A stretch of DNA of 64,000 nucleotides from Lamellibrachia columna (taxonomy: Eukaryota > Annelida > Polychaeta > Sabellida > Siboglinidae). Under the pieces are notes generated by a model. It did not search any database. It was given only the letters and a program-made list of their open reading frames with translations, and was not told the origin of the DNA. The stretch covers positions 8,400,461 to 8,464,460 of the forward strand of contig OY759270.1 of the NCBI GenBank assembly GCA_963662155.1, written 5' to 3'. Of this stretch, positions 24,401 through 38,400 are shown one piece after another; the stretch's first letter is position 1, and each line of letters starts with the position of its first letter. A program made the position numbers and the translations under genes.

Positions 24401-26340
24401 ATAATTATCTGCTCCAGTGAGGTGCATCAGTTATGGCTTAGCCCTGTCAGTACTACCAGGCTCCGCACCTAGTCCACATGTTGCCCTGTCAGTACTACCA
24501 GGCTCCGCACCTAGTCCACATGTTGCCCTGTCAGTACTACCAGGCTCCACACCTAGTCCACATGTTGCCCTGTCTGTACTACCAGGCTCCGCACCTAGTC
24601 CACATGTTGCCCTGTCAGTACTACCAGGCTCCACACCTAGTCCACATGTTGCCCTGTCTGTATACCAGGCTCCGCACCTAGTCCACATGTTGCCCTGTCT
24701 GTACTACCAGGCTCCGCACCTAGTCCACATGTTGCCCTGTCTGTACTACCAGGCTCCACACCTAATCCACATGTTGCCCTGTCAGTACTACCAGGCTCCA
24801 CACCTAGTCCACATGTTGCCCTGTCAGTACTACCAGGCTCCACATCTAGTCCACATGTTGCCCTGTCTACTACCAGGCTCCACACCTAGTCCACATGTTG
24901 CCCTGTCAGTACTACCAGGCTCCGCACCTAGTCCACATGTTGCCCTGTCAGTACTACCAGGCTCCACACCTAGTCCACATGTTGCCCTGTCTGTACTACC
25001 AGGCTCCGCACCTAGTCCACATGTTGCCCTGTCTGTACTACCAGGCTCCACACCTATTCCACATGTTGCCCTGTCTGTACTACCAGGCTCCACACCTAGT
25101 CCACATGTTGCCCTGTCTATACTACCAGGCTCCACACCTAGTCCACATGTTGCCCTGTCTGTACTACCAGGCTCCACACCTAGTCCACATGTTGCTGGTC
25201 TGGCACAAACTCACACATCATGTTTATATCTGAACTGAAGGACCATGTTTAGAAGTAGTTGTTCTGCAGTTGCATTCTAAGAATGCAGGAACCACTGAAG
25301 TGTACTTAGTAGACCATACTCCCCCCCCCACATGAAACATGATTGCTTCGTAGAAATGCTAAAAGTGATTGCTATAGTTTTATAATACGTGCCATGAGAA
25401 TTAAGCTTAGACCGTCAAAACACCCAACTAACTGACTATTTAGACCAATCCAGAGAACATGATTATTCAGTAGGCATGTATGCATGGTCACGTTCCTATG
25501 GGATGACTAACCTCGAGAACATGACTATCCAGCAGGCATGCAAACATGGTCACATTGCTACAACATGTCACATTGCTACGACATGACCAATCTACAGAAC
25601 ATGACTATCCAGCAGGCATGCAAACATGGTCACATTGCTACGACATGTCACATTGATACGACATGACCAATCCACAGAACATGACTATCCAGCAGGCATG
25701 CAAACATGGTCACATTGCTACGACATGTCACATTGATACGACATGACCAATCCACAGAACATGACTATCCAGCAGGCATGCTAACATGGTCACATTGCTA
25801 CGACATGTCACATTGATACGACATGACCAATCCACAGAACATGACAATCCAGCAGGCATGCAAACATGGTCACATTGCTATGACATGACCAATCCACAGA
25901 ACATGACTATTCAGCAGGGCCCGTATTCTCGAAAGATTTACAAATTCCTAACTCAAGTTTTTTGTAATTATATCGGCAAAAGTATCATGAGGAGTTCAAT
26001 TTTGGAATATCTGGATAAATATTATCCGCATGCTAAATACTGAATATGCCTACTGAAGTATTACATAATTCATGTTGAATGTCAGTCAACACTTGTAGGC
26101 TTGATTTATAATCTTAATGTCGCCATGTAATTTTGGTATATATTACATGAGTGGCCACCCCGAAGTATATATTCCATGAGTGACCACCCCGAAGTATATA
26201 TTCCATGAGTGACCACTCCGAAGTCAGCTTTGCCACCATTTTTGCAGAAAACTTGAACTACAAATTTGTAAGTCTTTCGAGATTACTGGCCCAGGCATGT
26301 AAGCGGTGTCACATTACTGTGTCATGAGCAAAAGTGCATT

Positions 26341-26408
<68 letters not shown>

Positions 26409-29400
26409 GATATATTCAGTGTACAGTTGTATTATAGAAATGATGTTGCATTGCAGCCTGACTTATGTATGTCCACATGACATACCACACAGCCCTGTAA
26501 TGACATTCATGGCGCAAGTTAATATTATGCAGCAACATTCTGTGCCCGTGAAGGTCATCCAGGGCTCACTAATCAGTTGATGTGAACAGCATCACCAGTC
26601 AGGACCAGCAGACATGTATGTAGGGCCATTGTAGGCTGCAATAATTTTCTGGTGTATTTATATCTTTCAGCTTGAAAATAGAATGTTTCAAAATTTAAAG
26701 GAGTGCTTGGCTTTTACAAAACAAACCTTGTAGAAGATGTAAAGAATGAGCAACACTCCATGCCCACTTAGTTTCATCTGTTGATCAGCAAACTCAAGGG
26801 AACCAGCCTGGCTGGTGAAGTTCAACAGTTGCAAGGGTACTTGTGTTCACATGTCACAGATGGCTTATAGCTATTAGCTGCACAAGTCTTGTGATGTACA
26901 CTAAAATTCTTGACGTAATAGTGTACATATCTAAACTAGTTTAATTCCTGTTCTCTTTGCAGATGATGCAACATTTTTACAGATATGTTTTGTTCTCCCT
27001 CCATAATTTCCCCACCCCGCAGGAAATTTAGAAATGTACGAACCCTCCCCATGAACCCCCGGGCACGCCTACAAAATGTCAGCCCAATGCATGCAAAACT
27101 GACGGAGATATGGTGGAACAAACAAATACATCTACAGACAGTTTTATAGCATAGATTGATGATCTGTAGTACTTTCTATTACCATTTCTGCCTCAGGATC
27201 GTAATATTCTATCTGCCGGGGAAGACATCTGAGAGATGTCAGTCTAGTATGTCTGCCTGAAACCACACCTTGTCTACATTCCCAGATGGTCTGATCTGTT
27301 TAACTCGCAGCAGCGGTGATCATTGATAGAGGAATTCATTGGAATGCAATCATGCAGCCATCCGGAAGGCTGAACAGGCTTGGAGCATGTTGGCGTTAGT
27401 ATTAACAGATGGACAGTGTCTAGAAGTGATGAGATGTGCCAAATGATTCATTAGCATTAATATTACTGAAGGCCACCATAAAAGTTTATTTAAGTAATTT
27501 GTTGTGCCAGTGGTTTTGAGGAAATACTAATTTTGTATGGGTCCCATGGTGTTATAGATGATGCAAGTTATATACTGAAAATATGCCACACCTGATTTGT
27601 ACAAGAAAACCTTTAGGTGACACGAGGGATGCCTGTAGCAACAACAGCATAGTTCAGGATTGTTCTTCGAATTGTTACCCTATTGAAACTTTAATGCCAA
27701 CAAAACCACAGATATCTCCCGCATATGGCCAGTGCATAAAAATGCTTCATGCAATACATTTTTGCCACAGTGATACGTTTTATGAGGTCTGATGCAGGGC
27801 TAGTTGTAACAGCTGTTTTTTCTTTTAATCATGAAACATCCCCAAATAAATGAAACACTCAGTTTTATTAATGTGGATTATTATTTCATATTTCAGCTTT
27901 AATTTGTGAATTTACTCAATTCAAAACAAGTAGAAAATAGCCACCCCAGCCACCTTAACAAATTACAGTTTTTCTTTGAAATGGCGATGTTTTTTACCCT
28001 GTCAACAGATTCAGGTAATATCACACGTGACAAACTTAAGACTATTGATGAACATAATGCTGCCTTGCAAAATAATTTGCATTAGTGGTTTTGTCTGCAG
28101 TGCATTTATTGCTACTACTTAATACTACTTACTCATGTTACGACTAGCCCCGGTCTCCCCTACAAGTGACGGCTTAAACATTAAGAAAAAGGATGGTGGC
28201 AATACTGTATCATTCTGGCCTTTTGAGTAAAAGTTAATGTTCAACCATTCCCATTCATTGTAAGGCCACAGTTTTTTTTTTAGGTTTGCAGATTTTTACA
28301 GTCATGTCTAACATCGGAGGAGGGGGAAAATAAAAAATTAAAATGTTTTACTGTCATGTCAAACACAGGACTGGTGAAAAAGAAACGAGAGATGAAGGGG
28401 GAAAGGGTTAATCAAGGCCTTTTTTTTTTTATTTTTTTTTATGGATTATTACAATAGTTTTTAAGGTAGCTGGGGCGGATATTATATGCTTGTCTTGAAT
28501 TGATTAGTTTCAGTAGAAGCTTTTAAGATAAATTAACCACAGATTGTAGATTAAATACTACATAATATTCCAGATTAATAACATTTGCAGTTTTTCATTC
28601 ATTTGTGTATGTTACAAGATTTTTTTACATTTTTGTAAATGTAAAAAAATAACCACAAAATATGAAATTATTTCATGTTGAGAAAATCCCCAAAGAAATA
28701 AATGACATACGTATGACAGTGTCACTGATAACTTCAAGATATATTTTGGTTTGGTTAACATAAACAAATTATGTCACCGTGAATGAATTAAGCAAACGTT
28801 GAATGACAGCTTAAAGTGGCAGTGTATTTTTGATACAAACCCTTCACAAATCATAATTCAATATTGTATTATGTTGCCTACATGTAAGACACGTTCATTT
28901 GCCAAATTGCAACGTCGTAAGTATTGTAGTTTTTTTTTTTAGTAAGAAATTAAGCATTATTTCCTGGTTATTAATGAAAACGCAATCTCAACAAATGTTT
29001 GTTTTTGTGTCGAAATTTACAGTTTTATTAACAAAACATGACCATTTATAATATTGACACGTCCCCTTAATTAGCCGTCACAATCCGGCGGGGTGGCCAG
29101 GTCACATATACGTTGCCATTTCCATTAGCGTCAAAGGCACAATAAACTACATTAGTGCTGATATTTGCTGGTTTAAGGACATGATTTAGTTAGATAGATA
29201 TAATACTGATGTGTACGAATATAGCTGGTTCGAACATCGTAGCAACATGTTAGCAACATGTTACAGCTTGACCACAGCCCGGGGCCTACGGCTACACCTG
29301 GAAATAGTCTGTCTATATTTCGTTTTGAAACTTTCATGAAAATAAAAAAAAATCACTTCTCTTACAGAACATTATTCACACCAATTTTGCATGAGACTGA

Positions 29401-32400
29401 TCATTTGTATTTTGTATTAACAGTCGGAGAACAATGAATTGTCTGCAAAGTAATGCAGTACAATGCTACCATGAAAGGCGTTCCCAGCGTTGTGAATATA
29501 TTTTCAGTGTTGCAATACTTCTCTACCATTCGATTTTTGTGAACATTTTGTTTTTCAGACATTAGATTTGTTTTTTATGGATTTTTATAGATGTCACGAG
29601 AATGTCGGCGGGACATTAAAAAAATAAACTGCTTTTCTTTTTTTTCACCAAAATGTGGTCGGCGGATCCGAAACCGAAAAAAAATAAAAACCGTCAACTA
29701 AGATGAGTTTGTGTCATTAACAACAAGGGACACAATTGTGACAACAGAGCCAATGCCAGCGATTCATGTTTTATAATATAGAAATAATCAATAATGACAT
29801 TAGGAATATATATGTAATTTTATACAGTTTGTTAATGTTATTTTATCCAAAGTGACCTGTATTCTTGGCTACTACGGACTACTTTATTGCCTTAGGGTAA
29901 TCTTAATGAGCAAATGTGGGTTGAATGGATAAACCATATGGACTAGATATCATAAACCATATGGACTAGATATCATAAACCATATGGTTTATCCATTCAA
30001 CCCATATGGACTAGATATCATAAACCACATGGAATAGATATCATTGAAATAGTACAACATTACCATTATTTATAAGTAGAATATTATCATATACTGTAGA
30101 TGGTGTTTATCGCTTGTCCTCAAATTCACTATGCTCTTTATTAAAGAGTTATTGACAGATACGCTTAAGCTGTTTCTCATATTTACAGATAAATACAACA
30201 CCTACTACATCAAATCAGAATAGGTTATAAGGATGTAGTTATATTTAAGAGATTATAAGGATAGAAATGATTCCAGATCGGCACTAGATAATAACTTATA
30301 GTTTGTACATATTCTTAGGCACAGCCAGCAGATCATGCCAGATACAGACCAAGTCCGCAGTTAAGTTAACATACTAATGTATATTTAGAGCTTGCTATAA
30401 GACATGGAAGTTAATGTGACAGGATAACAGTTGACCTGTTGAGACCTTGCTGTTGGCAGTAGCAGGTGTAGTTATACTTTCTGCTATTGTTATTGAAGCT
30501 GCTAAGTACTACTTGTGTAGTCAAATGATATTCCATTCTGGTATGTTTCTGATAAAGACTGTTAAAGACAGTTTTCTTGTTCTTCTTCGCTTACTTATAA
30601 GAACAATTCCTTTATATGTGAAGGTTATTTGCTCAGGTTTATATCAGAATGTCCTTCTCTAGGGTTAATGAGTCCATGACAGATTTTTCCACATCTCTCT
30701 GTGTGTCATATTTTACTTCCGTCAGGTTGAAAGGACCGACGAGTTTTAGCATCTCTTCTGAAGGACACAGGCAAAGTGGGGTGAACAAAATTATTGCCCA
30801 AGTTTCAAAACGGCAGCAGATGGTTTTGAACCCCGGTCTCATCGACCGAGAGTCCAACGCTCTGCTACAAAGCCACCACACTCCATGTGTGGGTCATTTC
30901 TTCATGTAGACCCTGTCTTATTAGTTTGGATGTGTTGATCTATCTGTCTGCAGAGATTAGAATGTCTCAGTACTGCTGTCTGCTAATGCTAACTGAATTA
31001 GCAAATCCAAACTTTTGAACATTCATGTGCCACTGTTGCGGTTGCCATTATTTCTCTATTTAGGCCCTACCATTCCTACAACAGAGCACTTACTGTGCTT
31101 TGACTGCACACAATAGAGGCTTCGGCTTATGTTCCAAAGTGTCATATCTTCATGGGTGCCCATAGCTTCATGGGGGGCCATATCTTCATGGGGGCCAATG
31201 GCCCGTCTAGGTTGTACTTCTAAGTGGGTCATTTTGGACAAAATGGCATGCATTGTGCAGCATGCACGTTTACGCCATTTTGCTATTATATTAGTATACC
31301 TACACATATTGCTTGGCTGTCTTACAGAGTCTACACATCCAAGTACTGCAAGTTTACAGTGGTCTTGTAACGTAAGCCCATCACAATAATTGAGTAGCTG
31401 TGTGATTCATCTGCAACAGCCATCCCATAGGAACCATGGGCAACATTTATACTTAATGTCCACCCATTACAGGACCACTATGTGATCAACCTATGGGTGT
31501 ATCTTCAGCTGTTGTCAAGTTGATGTTGGTAAACTTAATGTCCACCCATTACATGAGCACTATGTGATCAACCTATGGGTGTATCTTCAGCTGCTGTCAA
31601 GTTGTTGCTGGTAAACTTAAATTTCCACCCATTACATGAGCACTTGTTAAGTGGTCAACCTATGGGTGTATCTTCAGCTGCTGTCAAGTTGATGTTGGTA
31701 AACTTAATGTCCACCCATTACATGAGCACTATGTGGTCAACCTATGGGTGTATCTTCAGCTGCTGTCAAGTTGTTGCTCGTAAACTTAATGTCCAGCCAT
31801 TACATGAGCACTTGTTAAGTAGTCACCCTATGGGTATATCTTCGGCTGCTGTCAAATTGGTGTTGGTCGCTGGATATTCATAATAAATCAATAGCAATTA
31901 CTGCACTATTCAAGTGTACTTCCTGTTGGCTATCTCATGAAGAATGCAGTTGTTTTACTGAACAATTGTATTCACGCAGCTTTCACATTGAGTGTTTGTT
32001 ATTAGACAGCCCATACATATTTAAATAATGCCAAAAGGCAAAGTATTGGTACGAAGTGTGGTTTTGACATTGTTTCTTCTGCTCTCTAAGACCTGCTAGA
32101 TCTGTTTGTCCAGTCATCTATGCTAGTTAGCCCAAGGGCTTCTATTATTAATGATCTAGATCCCTCCCCATGATACCAGACAAACACCTGCTGTCCACTA
32201 ATACTGTCCAGGGCTGCCTAATGGAGGCAGACCACAGCACAAAATTGCATTGGTGGCCAAGTTAACGTTTTGTCTGATTATAAGAAAACTTGACCATCAA
32301 AAAATCTGAAAATGTTTCACAGTAACTGCCGCCATCTCATTGACATCTCATTGACATGCTGACCAAGTCTTGTCAAAATCACATACCTCCAGCTCTTTTA

Positions 32401-35400
32401 AAACGCCCCAATGTGCAATGCCCGTAATTTTTTTACAAAAATAGCCATGTACAGTCGCGCCTCGTTATTACGCGGACTCGGATATAACGCAGTCAGTCGT
32501 GGACCCCGATTTTCTGCAGCCATGGGGAAAATGCCAAATGGGCCAACTTAAACCTACTTAGAATTGCTTTGACAATTCTCAAGAAACAATGTCGATGAAC
32601 GAGTATCAACGTGTTGTTTGTTTTGCGCTGTCGCCGACATCAATCGTTGTCGCTGGCTTCGCTTCGACGGTTTGTAAATTGCAATCGAGATTCACAAATA
32701 CGCCTCGCGTAAGAATCAGATTAACAGTTTTAAATGCATTTAGTATGCAATACCAACATAATACTTGGGTGAAATGACATGCTTCCATTACATCGTAAAT
32801 TTAATCATTTTCGCAAAGCGAAAACAACATGTCAAATTCTTAACCTAAGGCTCTACCGGTGCGCGAAAAAACGAATTTGTCATCCACATATGAAACGATG
32901 AGTCGATCTTAAGTGGTGCGTAATAAATTTATGCTACGGTCGAGATCGGTTGAAAGACGAAGTGAAACAATTATTAATTCTACCGATTGTCGTTTTCTGT
33001 GTTTTATCAGCTTACATGCTACGTTTGACAAATCATATACGTGTTAGGCTGCTCAGATCCACGTTATTATTTTCGATTTGTAGGCCTATTGGTCCAGTAC
33101 ATCATCACCGTAGTAGATCTATTCCATAACGGTATACGTATGTGTTTTATTCAGTTCAAGAATCAACATTTAAAAATAATACACGTTGATGCTAGTATAA
33201 TAAGTTCCACAAACTGCATGTTGGCGTATAAGACGGCTGCAAGCACACAGGGCTTTGACAGCGTTCATGAATCATGGACTTGGTGCAGCGGGCGTCGATC
33301 GCTGTTGTTTAGTAGCTCCCTGGTGGCAGATATAAGAACACCTAACGCGCCTCGCGTACAGCGCGGTCCGAAGTCGTGGACCCCGACTACCGCGTTATAA
33401 TGAGGCTCGACTGTATTCATGCACCCATGTGGCCCAAGGCAGAAAAATTCCCATAAATCCCTCCACACTATTTCACAGCCAATAGCTTCTATGAAGAAAC
33501 CTGTGAATATGCCTGCTCAACTGCACTGATGTCACATCATATGAATTGTTTAAATTCACATATCACTATTTATTTCGCCCTTCATTCGTGTGAAATAATA
33601 AACAGGAAGGTAAAATGTGGTCTTGCCCCTAATGACTTACTTGTACTTCCAAATACTGTTCTGTCATGCCCTATATTTCATTACCCAGTCTATACCAGCT
33701 GAAATGCTACCTTTTACCAGCAGCTCAGGTTTGTGCTAATAACTATACAAGCTGTCAATACACATTTGGCATTTAATGTGTCACTGTCACCAGGAGAGTG
33801 CTAATAAATAACATACACACTTGTTGCAGTAATGTGATTAGAATTCCAGATTACTGTAGACAGAATGAAACTTATAACTCAACAAACAGAGCTGTAATCT
33901 TTTGTGGATTATCGTGACGTATTTATTCTTTTGTATTTAGTTTGTTCATGTCTGCAAATTGAATGTTTTCATGGGTACAGACTACATCACTATAATATTA
34001 TGTACTGCACAATATTAAAAGTTCTTGTGGATCAATGCAAAGTGGACATCTGTTCTTGAAGGATTGCCACCCTCAATGTGGTCGTTGTGGGCATACAATG
34101 TAGACATCTGTTCTTGCATGATTGCCACCCTCAATGTGGTCATTGTGGTGATACAATGTAGACATCTGTTATTGCATGATTGCCACCCTCAGTGTGGTCA
34201 TTGTGGTGATACAATGTGGACATCTGTTCTTGCATGATTGCCACCCTCAGTGTGATCGTTGTGGTGATACAATGTAGACATCTGTTCTTGTAGGATTGCC
34301 ACCCTCAGTGTGGTCATTGTGGTGATACAATATAGACATCTGTTCTTGTAGGATTGCCACCCTCAGTGTGGTCGTTGTGGTGATACAATATAGACATCTG
34401 TTCTTGTAGGATTGCCACCCTCAGTGTGGTCGTTGTGGTGATACAATATAGACATCTGTTCTTGTAGGATTGCCACCCTCAGTGTGGTCGTTGTGGTGAT
34501 ACAATATAGACATCTGTTCTTGTAGGATTGCCACCCTCAGTGTGGTCGTTGTGGTGATACAATATAGACATCTGTTCTTGTAGGATTGCCATTCTCAGTG
34601 TGGTCGTTGTGGTGATACAATGTGGACATCTGTTCTTGCATGATTGCCACCCTAAGTGGTGATACAATGTAGACATCTCTACTTGTAGGATTGCCATTCT
34701 CAGTGTGGTCGTTGTGATGGTGCGATATGATGAGACCGTGGCATGTTCCCGCGACCTCAGAGACCATGCCTTGGGTTACCTGGTGATCCTGTCTGGCTGC
34801 GTCATCATCGAGGCGTGTGTTGCATGCGTGAGCATGCGTGGAACAATCCTCATGACTAAGCCTCGAGCCAGCATGCAATACCTGCTTTATGTCAGACTCT
34901 GTGAGTATCTTTTCTTATTTTCATTTATGTCACAATATTAAATTGTTGAGATCCCTAATTTATCAAGTGTTTATTTTCTTTCATTAACTTTTATATAGTA
35001 TGTAGTATTGCGTTATGTACAGAAAAACCTGCTTTAGTTTACTTGTGCACGTAATGACGACTGTTTTAATAAATATAGTTGTTGAAGTGAAGATTATGTT
35101 AAAATTTACAACATCTGTTATTGAACCTCACTCAGTATTCATTTCACCCTCTTACAGTGTATATTTCTAAAGCATTATAGTCTTATTAAATATATTATAG
35201 CAAGTAATGGTATTGGCTGTTTAGCACTGGCAAGTAATGGTATTGGCTGTTTAGCACTGGCAATGTCTTCTTTACCTAATAACTTATCGTAAAACTTTTG
35301 TTTTTGCCATGCAGTTAACGTGATTCTATCCACTTCATATCAGCCAGACTACACATTAGCTTCCTGTTGAGATGGGTTGTTTTTATCTGAGTATATATCA

Positions 35401-38400
35401 CTATCACCAAGAAACAGTTGAAAACTTTGGGAAATGCATAGTTGTGTTGCTCTAGTCGAGGCGTTAGACGTGTGTTTCTGTTTCAGTCATTCTGGTGGTA
35501 GAGGTTGTCTGGCTCATCGTGGGCATCATCTGGATCATGCAGCACTATGCCTCCTGCTCAGCCTCCGTAGCAAAGAGAGCTGTGCTCGGTATGACCTTCT
35601 ATTTTTATCGTTATTCGTTTACCATTGTTCTGGCCCAGTGGCTATGCAGTGACCTTTACCTGGCCATGCGTGTTGGGCAGTTCAGGGCGGCTGTCAAGAC
35701 GCACTTTTTCAAAACTACTTTAGGATTATATAGAATGTTTTAGCCATTGTGATCTAATAATTATATATATATATATATGTAGTATGTATATATATATATA
35801 TGTAGTATGTATATATATATATATATATATATGTAGTATGTATATATATATATATATATTATTTTATTTATGTGTTTATTATTATTTATGTAAATTTTTA
35901 TAGGTTTTAAATGTGTTTATTAATTTTAACTATTTACAGAACCAAGATTTTACTGTATTTTGCTAGTAATAATTGCAGATTTTTGTACATTAGCAGTTTA
36001 AATGTGATTTTATTTATAATGTGGTTGGGGCACTTTATAAGAAATTTATTGTTATTTTATTATGGTTATGCTGCCCCATCACAAGCCCTCAAAGGCTCCT
36101 TGGAGCACCGCAGAGCACCGTGTGGAGTCTGGGTGCATCAGAAGGGTTGCCCCTTAGCTGCTTCAGGCCATCTCCCATGGTTGAGCAATTGTTGTATATG
36201 GTCAAGTCTTTGTGATCATCTTGAAAGAACTTGAGGTAGCCCATAGTGCCCTGTGACCGGGGGTTAGGTGGGGGGCATCAGACAACTGTTTCATTGGGTA
36301 TTTGATTTGCAAAGCTGACAAATCTGGATGGCCTTTATGAATGGCAAGTGATTACTGTCACACGTGTTCATGTATACAGTCTTCAGTGTCATCGTGTATG
36401 TAGGTATTGTCATTTGCAACTGGACCATCGTGCTGTGTGTGCTGCTCATCACTTGGTGTACGTTTGACTCCGCGGGTCGGAGTTGGGTGAAGATGAAGCA
36501 CTATCAGGACAACTCGCACAGCAGCGAACACGTGCACCACCTGCGCAAGACGCATGATGGGAGAAGGCGCAGCTGGCGACAGAGGTAAGACAACCAGTGA
36601 GGAATTCTGGCCATTGCTGAGCTGTAAAGGTATAGTTAGAGGTAGCCACAGTGTTAAATAGTAGTAGACGTCACTTAACAGAACCACAGATAATAGAATC
36701 ATTTAGTAGAATCAAAATGGCTGAATCATTTCCTGTTCCTGCTGTGTTAAAATGCGCCGTAGAAAAAGATACACGAAAACATTGTAGCACAAAATAACAG
36801 GTTTTCTTACAAAACCCCTAAGGCTTTTTATATAAATGAATGTCTTTGATACAAAAAACATCATACGTCATGGGTGGTCTTTGTTAGCGCATGTGTTGGG
36901 AACCAGTCTCTCATTAACCATTTCAGTACTACAGCCCTGATCTGCTGCGACCACTGAATACTGCATTCCCCGTGAATATGCAAGAAAATCGACTGCATCA
37001 CTTCGTTCACAGACACCTTTTTCTACTTACAAAAATCAAACTACGCATCATCCAGCATTGATAGTACAGTGGACAGCTTATCCATAGCGTTTATAACGTC
37101 ACTTTCATCATCACTGACGTCTGAGTAGCCATCAAAAAATACTCCCGTTGTCAGTATCTGTTTTGTCTCCAGCTCGGTTGCTAAGTTCGCCAACATCGTT
37201 GTTTCGATCGTCAACATCCCACAAAGATTCGTCGCTAAAACTATCAAATAATCTGTCGAAAACATACGGCAGTAAATCGTCAGTTGAAGTATTGCCGTCC
37301 GCCATTGCGGTATAGCAGATTTTGATAATCCATCATTAAAAACCGCGAAAATCTCCGTAAGATAATATTGAACGATAATAAACGATAGCCGCTACCGAAT
37401 AGCTAATTAATTCGCCATGACAACCGTATATAACAAGTGGCTCCACTTGGAAGATAATTATGAGTAAAAGCGATTTAAATGGTGAATGTAGCCAATGCCA
37501 GAATTCTGGCCTCTCATACTGTAGCGTCACACACCTCAAGGCCGGAATTCCAGCCTGTCGTACTGAAATAGTTAATCAACCAGTGCATGCAAGTTTGGTT
37601 CAACTGCCAAGAGTTCCTCTTTGTTTGGTGTTGGTTATTTTGTTGTACACATATAAGCCTCTTATGGTCATTAAGAGACAGCATTTTGAGTGATGCTTTC
37701 AGCTCTCAACTGAGGTAGAGCTACAGACAGTCGGTCGAGGAGACCGTGGTTTAAAACCACCGGCTGCTGTTTCAAAACTTTTTTCATTTCATACACCCTA
37801 TTTTGTCTGTGTCTTTCAGAAGAGATTCTAAACGCTGTCCTTTCTGGTGTCTATGCCAGGGACGTAAAAGATCCCTGCTGTGGACTCCATCTCTCATGAG
37901 TCACTGCAGAAGTGTCCGTGACACAGCTCAGTCAATTCAGCTAACCACCTCGCAAGAGGATATGATTGGATAAAAAAACCTTAACTACATTGAACCTCAA
38001 AACCTCTCATTGTACTGTTGAATAGCATTTCGACCAAACAGTCACGACAGAGTTTGTGCACCAAGCAATGTCCACAGAGTTTGTGCACCAAGCAGTGTCC
38101 ACAGAGTTTGTGTACCAAGCAGTGTCCACAGAGTTTGTGCACGAAGCAATGTCCACAGAGTTTGTGCACCAAGCAATGTCCACAGAGTCACTTACACTGT
38201 AGTAGTCTATTTTTTCATAATTATAATTATTTTCATAATCATTTCATAGTTATACAAGTTTCTGTGATTAATTAGTGCTTGTAATTTTATATACCAAGTG
38301 CATGTGTTGATTTATACTGCGAAGCTGTGAATTCTTGTTTTAATATCATTGTTTGATTTAAAAACCAATGCACTGTTAATTGTGGTGGTATTTCTGGTTG

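Larger units (their letters stand above)
9438..34688 (+). other. DAGL intron 1 (about 25 kb), mobile-element rich
   Basis: Donor GTAAGT, acceptor CTACTTGTAG. It is roughly half the length of the gene and holds most of the mobile elements and several minisatellites listed separately. No conserved exon of either strand was recognised inside, except the broken hAT-type transposase near 22.4-23.0 kb. Confidence 0.85.

Noticed and set aside
24417..25238. 273-codon and shorter open frames
   Set aside because: Artefact of the 42-bp minisatellite.
32589..32788. Short overlapping open frames on both strands inside the pogo-like element
   Set aside because: No DDE or helix-turn-helix motif; length and composition are those of chance frames.
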